From NCBI RefSeq assembly GCF_001544615.1, contig NZ_FCNV02000003.1, positions 62,001-126,000 of the forward strand: 64,000 nt of DNA, written 5' to 3'. The notes below the pieces were generated by a model that was not told the DNA's origin, did no database searches, and was given only the letters and a program-made list of their open reading frames with translations. Of the stretch, positions 17,850-27,109 are shown one piece after another; position 1 is the stretch's first letter; every line of letters begins with the position of its first letter. The position numbers and the translations under genes are program-made. Source of the stretch: Caballeronia concitans (GTDB taxonomy: Bacteria; Pseudomonadota; Gammaproteobacteria; Burkholderiales; Burkholderiaceae).

Positions 17850-18272
17850 ATGGCGCAACAAAAAACCAATCCCAAACTCGAACAGGCGCTGACGCGCGGC
17901 GATCTCGCGATCCGTCAGGCCAACTCGGGCCGCGCCACGGCGGTGCTGCGGGCGCTCGGCAAGATGATCGTCGAGGCGTCGTCGACGATCGGCGTCGAGG
18001 CGCACGTGGTCATCCATGACGGCGACAAGATCTACGATCCCGCCGATGGCGCCTGGCCGCAGCAACTGCTCGTATCGCTCGACGGCCCGGTGGAGGACAA
18101 CGATCCGGACGAAATCCGCACCGTCACGCTGCTCGCCGACACGCCCGGCACCATTTTCCGCTGCGAATGGCAGCGCGCGGACGGAAACATCGGGCGGCAG
18201 GAAGGGCGGCCGCTCGCGATGGTCGCGTTCATCACCGACGTCGACATTCCCTGGCTCGACGAAGAAGACTGA
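17850..18272 (+). CDS. Conserved-looking hypothetical protein
   Basis: 140 aa, acidic, soluble, no signal peptide or membrane segment. The N-terminal 50 residues look helical (EQALTRGDLAIRQANSGRA) and the rest beta-rich ending in VAFITDVDIPWLDEED. Codon use matches neighbours and a strong terminator follows, so it is a real gene. I do not recognise a named family with confidence. Confidence 0.7.
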   Translation: MAQQKTNPKLEQALTRGDLAIRQANSGRATAVLRALGKMIVEASSTIGVEAHVVIHDGDKIYDPADGAWPQQLLVSLDGPVEDNDPDEIRTVTLLADTPGTIFRCEWQRADGNIGRQEGRPLAMVAFITDVDIPWLDEED

Positions 18273-18308
18273 CGGCTTGACGGCCGCGGTTGATGCCGCA
18301 GCACGCGA

Positions 18309-18352
18309 AGCGCGGAAGCGGGCCGAATGGCCTGCTTCCGCGCTTTTGTTTT
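18309..18352 (+). terminator. Rho-independent terminator
   Basis: Stem of 16 bp with one mismatch (18309-18324 with 18329-18344), 4-nt GAAT loop, then TTTTGTTTT. It ends the transcript of the hypothetical gene at 17850-18272. Confidence 0.85.
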
Positions 18353-18783
18353 GGCGCGCACGCCGGCGCTTTGCCCGCGCAAAACGCTTTCGCCGATTCT
18401 GCGCTGCGCAAACGTTGGCATGCGGCAGGATCGCGGTTTATTCATCCGCTTAAGAAATATTTGAGAACGCGTCGCGGCCCGCTATTCTTGAAAACGCCTC
18501 TCGCCTGATTCGTGGCGTCTGCTCGTCGTTTTCCGTCGTCCTCTATCGCGCACGCACATTTCCGTACGGCAAATGCGTCTCCAATCGCATGCCTACCGGC
18601 AAATTTTTCGCCGATTGGGCGCTTTCTCGCAGCGTTTCAGGCAGAAAGCCGCGCCGGACGAACGGACGGCGGGCACACCGCCGATCGGCTACGCAAGAGG
18701 CTCGACACGCCGAGCGGCGGGCCATGCCTGCCTCACCGTCGCGCGGCTTTCCCAATCGCCAAGAAAAACATGGGGTCTCAAAA
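18353..18783. other. Long leader region before the acyltransferase gene
   Basis: About 430 bp with no convincing gene. It contains a possible promoter (18461-18488), so the acyltransferase transcript would have a leader near 290 nt. In-frame starts exist upstream (18589), but the extra residues are arginine-rich and look non-coding. Confidence 0.5.
18461..18488 (+). promoter_or_regulatory. Candidate sigma-70 promoter
   Basis: TTGAGA (18461-18466), 16-nt spacer, TATTCT (18483-18488), in a locally AT-richer patch. Nearest downstream gene is the acyltransferase at 18784. Confidence 0.35.
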
Positions 18784-19560
18784 ATGGAACGTCTGAACCT
18801 TGCCGCGAACGCCGCCGCTCATCACGACGACACGGCGCTTCGTGCAACGCTCAAGGTGGTGCCCGCGTTTTCGAAGACCGAGTGGATGCCGTTCACCGTT
18901 CGCATCGTCCGCGACGAAGCCGGGCTGCGCAAGGCCCTCACCATCCGACGTTCCGCGTATGCGCGGCACCTGCCCGATTTCGCCGAGAGCATGTCGATCG
19001 AGCATTGCGATCGCGACGCCGGCACGGCCGTGCTCCTCGCCGAATCCAAGCTCGACGGCGCGCCGCTGGGCACGCTGCGCATCCAGACCAACGCCTGCGG
19101 GCCGCTTGCGGTCGAGCAGTCGGTCACGCTGCCGCCTCGCCTCGCGACGAGCCGGCTCGCGGAAGCCACGCGGCTGGGCGTGGCGGGCGGCGTGGTCGGG
19201 CGCGTCGTGAAAGTGGCGCTCTGCAAGGCGCTGTGGCGCTTCTGCGAGCTGCGCGAGATCGACTGGATGGTGATCACGGCGCGTGCGCCGCTCGACCGCG
19301 AATACGAGGCGATGCTCTTCGAAGACGTCTTCGGCCCCCACGAATTCCGCCCGATGCCGCATGTCGGCGGCCTGCCGCATCGCGTGCTGGCGAAGGAAGT
19401 CGCCGTCGCGCGCGAACGCTGGGCGGACGCGCGTCATCCGTTGCTGAGCTACATGGTGCAAACGCACCATCCTGACATCGATGTGGAATGTCCAGATTTA
19501 TCTTTTGCCTGGGAACCGGTAGGATGCCCGGAGGCTCCGCTGATGGCTTACGGTTGTTGA
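18784..19560 (+). CDS. FeeM/LuxI-like N-acyl amino acid synthase candidate
   Basis: 258 aa from ATG 18784 (GGGG 8-11 nt before it). The central 45-210 region has the GNAT-type autoinducer-synthase fold: TIRRSAYARHLP, DRDAGTAVLLAES with LGTLRIQTN, then E127-x2-R130 in SRLAEATRLGV, the conserved E..R pair of LuxI/FeeM proteins, and LCKALWRFCELREIDWMVITARAPLDREYEAM. FeeM-type enzymes join a fatty acyl group from acyl carrier protein to an amino acid. The next gene 181 bp downstream encodes a c-di-GMP enzyme. No luxR gene is near. Product unknown. Confidence 0.65.
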   Translation: MERLNLAANAAAHHDDTALRATLKVVPAFSKTEWMPFTVRIVRDEAGLRKALTIRRSAYARHLPDFAESMSIEHCDRDAGTAVLLAESKLDGAPLGTLRIQTNACGPLAVEQSVTLPPRLATSRLAEATRLGVAGGVVGRVVKVALCKALWRFCELREIDWMVITARAPLDREYEAMLFEDVFGPHEFRPMPHVGGLPHRVLAKEVAVARERWADARHPLLSYMVQTHHPDIDVECPDLSFAWEPVGCPEAPLMAYGC

Positions 19561-19741
19561 CGACCGCCGTTCCGGGGTAGGACCACGCAAGCACCAAGCA
19601 CCACATAAGCGAATAGCAAATAAGCCGGACCCCGGCGCGGTCCGGTCGGCCAAACGCAGCGATGGCGGGGCGCGCCCCGCATCGCTGCCGTCCTGCGCTG
19701 GCGCAACAGAGGCCGGCGACGTGAACGGGGGTTGTCCACAT

Positions 19742-22699
19742 ATGGCGTCGGTGATTCCAGCTTCCTTCTCGAGATTCAGGCGATCCGGCTCGTGGATCGA
19801 CGACGCCCTGTACGTGGTCGCGGTCTACGCCGTGCCCGTCCTGATCGCCATCGGCACCCTCGCCACGCTCTATTTCCTGCCGCGGCAGTACGAATCGCAC
19901 GGCGCCGTGCCGCTTCAACTGCGCGTGATCGTCGATGCCGGCGAGCGGCTGAGTCCCGCCGATGCGCTCGAAAAACTGCGTGGCGCGTCGCCCGTCACGA
20001 GTTACGGCACGCGGCTTTCCGAGGAGCCCATCTGGTTCGCGTTCACCGCGCCCCGTCTGGGGGGCGATCTGTCGACCGCGATCGAATTACCTTCGCGTCA
20101 CGCGCAAACGGTTGCTTGCTGGGATGCAGCCACTTTGAAGCCGATCGGCAGCGCTGACCGCGACGGCGCGAGCGGCGCGATGCATCCGATCAAGGCCGGA
20201 TTTTTCGTGCAGGCGGGGCACCTGGCGGGGCCTGAAACCATGCTCTGCCGCGGCACGTTTTCCGGTCCGGCGCAGGTCACCGTGCTCGCGTGGGACTGGC
20301 AGGGACTGCGCCGATCCGCGCTCGACTTTCAGGAAAGCTCCGGGCTGATCGCGGGCGGTCTGCTGACGCTCGCCGTCTTCGTGTTCGTCACGGCGATCAT
20401 CAATCGGGAATGGACGTATGTGATCTTCGCGGTGTGGCTCGTCGGCAATCTGCGCCTGTGCGCGAACGCGATGGGCTGGGACATGCAATGGCTCGGCCGC
20501 GTGCTGCCGTCGGAATTTCTCCAGCCGCTGCGCCAGATCACGTTCGCCGTCTACTATCTGCTGACGGCCGCGCTCTTCACGCATCTGTTTCGGCGCGAGC
20601 TTCGCGTCGTCGGTTACCGATGGCTGCTGCGCGTCGTTCAGTACGTCGGCGTCGTGCTGCTGGCGGCGGCGCTCGTGCTGCCTTACGCGCTTTTCGTGCC
20701 GACGCTGTGGGTCATCGCCGGTTTCGGCATTTGCGTGCTGCTGTTCTTTCTCGCGCGGCTCGTCTGGATCACGCGCTCGCGCACGGTGCTGTGGTACGTC
20801 GGCTCGCTGACCGTGGTGCTGTTCGCGACGTTCTCGGAAGTGCTCGGCGCGGCGTTCGGCGTGAAGGCGCTGCTCGGCGGCGTCAACACGGTGATGGCCG
20901 CGTTGTCGTCGAGCATGATGGCCGCGTTCGCCATCGCCGAACAGATGCGCGCCGAACGCGACTTCCGCCGTCAGGCGCAAATGGAATTGCGCAACACCTA
21001 CGAGGTGACGCCCATCGGCCTCTTCACGCTCGACGAAGACGGCCACTTCGTGCGCGCCAATCCCGCCTTGCGCGCGATGCTCGATCTGCAAAAGTCCGAG
21101 TACAAACTGCGCCATTGGCACGATTACTTCGAAGCCGGCGCGTGGGGCGCGTTGCAGGCGCTGGCGTCGAAGGGCAGCGACGGCGAGCTGGAAATGAGCG
21201 GCTCGGTGGAACGCGGCACCGGCGAGCGCCGATATCTGTTGAAGGCGATCCGCTCGAACGGATGGATCGAAGGCTCGCTTCAGGACACGACCGAGCGCTC
21301 GAAAGCGGTCGAGCGGCTGCGCTTTCTCGCGGAGCACGATCCGCTGACGGGCTCGCTGAACCGGCGCGGCGTGGAGAAGACGATCGCGTTGCAGAGCGAG
21401 GAATCGCTGCCGTGGGCGCTCGCGTATGTGGACCTCGACCGCTTCAAGCTCGTCAACGATCTCTTCGGCCACCGCGCGGGCGACGAAGTGCTGCGCCAGG
21501 TCGCGGCGCGCACGCGGGCGCACTTCGCGCGCAGCTATCCGGTCGGGCGCATCGGCGGCGACGAGTTCGTCTGCGTGATGAACGACACGCCGATCGACGA
21601 CGCCATCGCGCAATGCCGCGAGCTGATCTCCATTCTGAGCGATGCGCCGTATCAGGTCGGCAGCCGCGCGTTCCAGGTGAAGGCGTCGATCGGACTCGTC
21701 GAGTGCTCGCCGGGCGTGCGCGTCGCCGATGCGCTTTCGCATGCGGACCGCGCGTGTCGCGAGGCGAAGAAGGTCGCGCACACGCACCTCGTCACGTATC
21801 GAAAGGGCGCGGCCGCGTTCGAAGAGCGCGCGGAGGAACTGAGGCTCGTCGAGACGCTCGGCGGCAATCGGCTGCCTGCGGGGCTTTTCCTCGTGATGCA
21901 GCCGATCATGTCGCTCAAGAAGCCGAACGAATCGCTTAATTTCGAAGTGTTGTTGCGCATGCGCGCGCCCGACGGCACGACGCTGCCCGCCGGCAAGGTG
22001 ATCGTCGCGGCGGAGGAATCGGGCAATATCGCGACCATCGACCGCTGGGTGATTTCGACGCTGCTCGAATGGATCGAGGCGCATCGCGATCAGTTGCGCA
22101 ACACGCAGTTCGTCTGCGTCAACCTCTCGGGCGGCTCGCTCAACGACGAGCAGTTCATGGAGGACATCTTCGCGCTCTTCGCGCGGCATCGGTCGGTCGT
22201 GCCGTACTTGTGTCTGGAAATCACGGAAAGCGTCGCGCTGCACGATCTCGAAAATACGCAGCGCTTCATCGCGCGCGTGCACGAGATGGGCGGCAAGATC
22301 GCGCTCGACGACTTCGGCGCGGGCTACACGTCGTTCAAGTATCTGAAGGCGCTTTCCGCCGATGCGCTCAAGATCGACGGCGAATTCGTGCGCTCGATGT
22401 GCACGCATCCGGCGAATATCGCGATCGTCGAGGCGATCGTCGCGCTGGCACGCAATCTCGGCATGCAAAGCGTGGCGGAATGGGTCGAGGACGCCGACAC
22501 GCTGCGCGCGCTGCGGGAAATCGGCGTGGATCATGTGCAGGGTTTCGTGATCGCGCGCCCGCAGGACAGCTCGGCGATTCTCGCGGCGCGCTCGGCCGCG
22601 AGCTTCGTGAGCGATCCGGACGTGGCGAGCTTCGTCCAGTCTCTGTCCGATCCGGCGCCGGCGATCGCGGTCGACTTCGAACGGCGCGCCCGCGCGTGA
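19742..22699 (+). CDS. Membrane sensor with 7TM, GGDEF and EAL domains
   Basis: 985 aa from ATG 19742 (GGGGG about 10 nt upstream; a GTG at 19721 is the alternative). Order: one TM helix near 20-45, a periplasmic region to about 195, a seven-helix membrane block about 200-400 (7TMR-DISM-like), a PAS-like stretch about 410-530, GGDEF about 530-690 and EAL about 710-955. The GGDEF motif is intact (605-609) without an obvious RxxD inhibitory site five residues ahead. The EAL domain starts with EVL (E735) and keeps NLSGG, ESVA, D856-D857 in DDFGAGYTS, KIDGEF and AEWVED, so it looks able to hydrolyse c-di-GMP. Likely a bifunctional or phosphodiesterase-dominant sensor. Confidence 0.92.
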   Translation: MASVIPASFSRFRRSGSWIDDALYVVAVYAVPVLIAIGTLATLYFLPRQYESHGAVPLQLRVIVDAGERLSPADALEKLRGASPVTSYGTRLSEEPIWFAFTAPRLGGDLSTAIELPSRHAQTVACWDAATLKPIGSADRDGASGAMHPIKAGFFVQAGHLAGPETMLCRGTFSGPAQVTVLAWDWQGLRRSALDFQESSGLIAGGLLTLAVFVFVTAIINREWTYVIFAVWLVGNLRLCANAMGWDMQWLGRVLPSEFLQPLRQITFAVYYLLTAALFTHLFRRELRVVGYRWLLRVVQYVGVVLLAAALVLPYALFVPTLWVIAGFGICVLLFFLARLVWITRSRTVLWYVGSLTVVLFATFSEVLGAAFGVKALLGGVNTVMAALSSSMMAAFAIAEQMRAERDFRRQAQMELRNTYEVTPIGLFTLDEDGHFVRANPALRAMLDLQKSEYKLRHWHDYFEAGAWGALQALASKGSDGELEMSGSVERGTGERRYLLKAIRSNGWIEGSLQDTTERSKAVERLRFLAEHDPLTGSLNRRGVEKTIALQSEESLPWALAYVDLDRFKLVNDLFGHRAGDEVLRQVAARTRAHFARSYPVGRIGGDEFVCVMNDTPIDDAIAQCRELISILSDAPYQVGSRAFQVKASIGLVECSPGVRVADALSHADRACREAKKVAHTHLVTYRKGAAAFEERAEELRLVETLGGNRLPAGLFLVMQPIMSLKKPNESLNFEVLLRMRAPDGTTLPAGKVIVAAEESGNIATIDRWVISTLLEWIEAHRDQLRNTQFVCVNLSGGSLNDEQFMEDIFALFARHRSVVPYLCLEITESVALHDLENTQRFIARVHEMGGKIALDDFGAGYTSFKYLKALSADALKIDGEFVRSMCTHPANIAIVEAIVALARNLGMQSVAEWVEDADTLRALREIGVDHVQGFVIARPQDSSAILAARSAASFVSDPDVASFVQSLSDPAPAIAVDFERRARA

Positions 22700-22705
22700 C
22701 GCGGC

Positions 22706-22942
22706 TTACGCTGCGTTCATCCCGTTCAGGATTTTTCCCGCCGCGATGGGAAGGCGCGCGTCGTCCCATTGCGCCAGCCATTGAATCTCCTTGCGCGTGA
22801 AAAAGCCGGGATGGTTGCGCAACGCGTATTGAAGCGCATCGACGACGTGATCGCGAATGATTTGCGGCGAGGTGTCGTCGTTGACGATGGCGTGCAGGGC
22901 TTCCAGTGTGCTCATGTGTTTTGCGTCTTGATGGGCTGCCAT
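22706..22942 (-). CDS. Small hypothetical protein
   Basis: 78 aa from ATG 22942, which has GGATGG about 9 nt upstream; an internal ATG at 22915 is possible. Soluble and mixed charge, with a helical reading (IIRDHVVDALQYALRNHPGFFTRKEIQWLAQW). No family recognised. It faces the GGDEF-EAL gene tail to tail, and its 5' end faces the hutU control region. Confidence 0.6.
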   Translation of the reverse strand: MAAHQDAKHMSTLEALHAIVNDDTSPQIIRDHVVDALQYALRNHPGFFTRKEIQWLAQWDDARLPIAAGKILNGMNAA

Positions 22943-22984
22943 CGAAATTAACCATCCAAAAAGCGCAAAAAATAAAACGCGTGA

Positions 22985-22994
22985 TGTCTAGACA
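22985..22994. promoter_or_regulatory. Possible secondary HutC-like site
   Basis: Perfect 10-bp palindrome TGTCTAGACA, differing by one symmetric change from the TGTATATACA core of the strong site 77 bp downstream. Lies between the small hypothetical gene and hutU. Tentative. Confidence 0.3.
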
Positions 22995-23059
22995 AGACAT
23001 GCATGCGGTCGAGCGATGCGCCACAAGGAAAGCCTCGGGAATTCCCCAATACAACGCGA

Positions 23060-23073
23060 CTTGTATATACAAG
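23060..23073. promoter_or_regulatory. HutC operator upstream of hutU
   Basis: Perfect 14-bp palindrome CTTGTATATACAAG, 41 bp before the hutU start. It matches the known TGTATA-type palindromes bound by HutC repressors, and near-copies sit ahead of hutH at 42769-42781 and 42867-42880. The hutC gene itself is at 44432-45127. Urocanate release of HutC would induce both loci. Confidence 0.8.
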
Positions 23074-23114
23074 AACATGAGGCGCATTCCACGAACCGAT
23101 GCGCAGGAGCCACC

Positions 23115-24784
<1,670 letters not shown>

Positions 24785-24788
<4 letters not shown>

Positions 24789-26005
24789 AAAAGCTCTGGC
24801 ACCACTGCCACGCCGCCACGATGACAGGCGGCCGGTATTCGATCATCGAGGATGCGGCGATCGTGACGGACGGCGCGCGCATCGAGTGGATCGGGCCGCG
24901 CGCCGATGCGCCGCCGCGTTTCGACGGCGAGCGCATCGACCTGAACGGCGCGTGGGTGACGCCCGGCCTGATCGATTGCCACACGCATCTCGTGTTCGGC
25001 GGCGATCGCAGCGGCGAGTTCGAGGCGCGTCTGCAAGGCGCGAGCTACGCGGAGATCGCGGCGCGTGGCGGCGGTATCGCGAGCACCGTGCGGGCCACGC
25101 GCGAGGCGAGCGAGGACGCGTTGTTCGAAACGGCGAAGGGGCGCGCCATCGGCTTGATGCGCGAAGGCGTGACCGCGCTGGAAGTGAAATCGGGCTACGG
25201 GCTGGATATCGAGAACGAGCGCAAGATGCTGCGCGTGGCGCGGCGTCTTGCCGACGCGCTGCCGTTGACCGTGCGCACGACGTGCCTCGCGGCGCACGCG
25301 TTGCCGCCCGAATTCGCGGGCCGCGCGGACGATTACATCGCGCATGTTTGCGATCGGATATTGCCGGCGCTCGTCGACGAAAATCTCGTCGACGCCGTCG
25401 ATGCCTTCTGCGAGCATCTCGCGTTCTCGCCGCAACAAGTCGAGCAGGTGTTTCGGACTGCGCGCGAATTCGGCCTGCCGGTCAAGCTGCACGCGGAGCA
25501 GTTGTCGTCGCTGCATGGATCGGCGCTGGCGGCGCGACATCACGCGTTGTCGGCGGATCATCTCGAATATATGACGGAAGACGACGCCATCGCGATGGCG
25601 CGAGCCGGCACTGTCGCCGTCCTGCTGCCCGGCGCGTTCTACATGTTGCGCGAGACGCAAGCGCCGCCTGTCGATCTGCTGCGCCGGCATGGCGTTCCGA
25701 TCGCGCTTGCAAGCGACCTGAACCCGGGCACGTCGCCGGCGCTCTCGCTGCGCATGATGCTCAACATGGGCTGCACGCTCTTTCGCCTGACGCCGGAAGA
25801 AGCGCTCGCGGGCGTCACGATTCACGCGGCACGAGCGCTCGGCTTGCGCGAGACGCGCGGATCGCTGGAAGCGGGCAAGGCGGCGGACTTCGTCGCATGG
25901 CGAATGGATCGCCCCGCCGAACTCGCCTATTGGCTGGGCGGCGTGTTGCCGAATCGCATCGTGCGAAGCGGCGAGGAAGTCGTGTTGCCGTCAACGGAGC
26001 GATGA
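24785..26005 (+). CDS. hutI: Imidazolonepropionase
   Basis: 406 aa. Third step of histidine degradation: opens the imidazolone ring to N-formimino-L-glutamate. Amidohydrolase metal motif [15 protein letters not shown], then [42 protein letters not shown] with the third metal histidine, SADHLEYM, and [11 protein letters not shown]. Translationally coupled to hutU by the ATGA overlap. A hutF gene would be expected next in many relatives; instead a small membrane protein gene on the other strand follows. Confidence 0.96.
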
Positions 26006-26054
26006 CACGCACACGACGCCTCGCCGGCACGACGCAGCGTTACGTTGCGCTACG

Positions 26055-26309
26055 TTAAGCGCGGCGGCCGCGCACCATTCCATAGATGACGAGCAGGATG
26101 ATCGCGCCGACGACCGAGGCGATCCATCCCGCTGGCTGACCCGGCTGATACCAGCCGAGCGCGCGGCCGACGTAACCCGCGATCAGCGAGCCGGCGATGC
26201 CGAGCACGATGGTCATGATCCAGCCCATGCTGTCGTCGCCCGGCTTGATGGCGCGCGCGATCAGACCGACGACGAGTCCGACGATCAAAGTACCGATGAA
26301 TGCAAGCAT
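26055..26309 (-). CDS. GlsB/YeaQ/YmgE-family small membrane protein
   Basis: 84 aa with three glycine-rich hydrophobic helices (LAFIGTLIVGLVVGLIARAI; IMTIVLGIAGSLIAGYVG; WIASVVGAIILLVIYGMVRG). Typical length and spacing of the transglycosylase-associated/GlsB stress family. Inner membrane; role unclear. Faces away from the gene at 26533. Confidence 0.9.
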   Translation of the reverse strand: MLAFIGTLIVGLVVGLIARAIKPGDDSMGWIMTIVLGIAGSLIAGYVGRALGWYQPGQPAGWIASVVGAIILLVIYGMVRGRRA

Positions 26310-26532
26310 GCGGTTGCTCCTTGACTAGGTTTGCTGCTTATTGGCGAATGCTGCCGGAGCGTCTCTCCGGCAATTTCAAAGTAGCACGAGCAGCCCGCTT
26401 TGGGTATGACACGCGAGCCCGCGTGCAGCTAGGCCGTTCGGCCAAGCGTTCTAGCACGTGGAGTGCCACGCGCGATCAGCAAGGTAGAATTCGTTGCATT
26501 GCTTTAGATCGCAGAACAAGCACTGCAACGCT

Positions 26533-27021
26533 ATGACCGACTCAGAATTCCCCTCGACCGACGACGCCATCCACGAAGACCGCCTCTGGCGCGATGACGG
26601 CTGGACCGCTCGCGTGATCAAGAACGAGGACGACGACGGCTGGGCCGTCGAGATGATTCAGACGGGCGAGGCCGAACCCGCGCTCGTCGGCCCGTGGACG
26701 ATGGGCCGCGACAAGAAGAACCCCAAGCCGCTCGATTCCGCCGCGTTTCGCACGCTGGTGAAGACGGCATCCGAAGTATTGCGGCGCCACGAGCAGCAGC
26801 GCCACGCAATGCTGCACAAGAACGTGACGATCGACGTGGGCGGCGAGGACGTCACGGTGACGCTGGACATCGTTCCGGACGACGACGATCCCTACGCCGA
26901 CCTCAAGGCCTTCGATCCGTTCGGCGCGCAGCTCGCGCACGTGCGCGTGTCGCCCGCGTTCAAGCTCACCAAGGCGAGCGCCGAGCGATGGGCCGAGAAC
27001 GACTTCGCCAAACCCAATTGA
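26533..27021 (+). CDS. Conserved-looking hypothetical protein
   Basis: 162 aa from ATG 26533. Acidic and soluble, with an N-terminal WTARVIKNEDDDGWAVEMIQ strand pattern, a helix (FRTLVKTASEVLRRHEQQRHAM) and a C-terminal VTVTLDIVPDDDDPYADL beta region. Codon use is like the neighbours and a bidirectional terminator follows. No family recognised. Confidence 0.7.
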   Translation: MTDSEFPSTDDAIHEDRLWRDDGWTARVIKNEDDDGWAVEMIQTGEAEPALVGPWTMGRDKKNPKPLDSAAFRTLVKTASEVLRRHEQQRHAMLHKNVTIDVGGEDVTVTLDIVPDDDDPYADLKAFDPFGAQLAHVRVSPAFKLTKASAERWAENDFAKPN

Positions 27022-27045
27022 CGCTTCAAAGCCGAGCGTCGTGCA

Positions 27046-27091
27046 AACAAAAAATGCCGTCGCGCAAAAAACGCGACGGCATTTCTTTCTG
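27046..27091. terminator. Bidirectional terminator between convergent genes
   Basis: Perfect 13-bp stem (27052-27064 with 27072-27084), 7-nt A-rich loop, T run on the plus strand (ATTTCTTT) and, on the minus strand, TTTTTTGTTTG. Serves the hypothetical gene ending at 27021 and the OmpA-domain gene ending at 27110. Confidence 0.88.
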
Positions 27092-27109
27092 GCGAGTGAC
27101 TCAGCCGCT

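Noticed and set aside
19625-19645. 7-bp hairpin CCGGACC/GGTCCGG before the GGDEF-EAL gene
   Set aside because: No T run; a weak stem in GC-rich DNA is expected by chance.
20087-22534. 815-aa open frame on the minus strand
   Set aside because: Antisense shadow of the GGDEF-EAL gene; low-complexity Arg/Glu/His composition.
26353-26371. 7-bp hairpin GCCGGAG/CTCCGGC
   Set aside because: No T run in either direction and located between divergent genes, so not a terminator.
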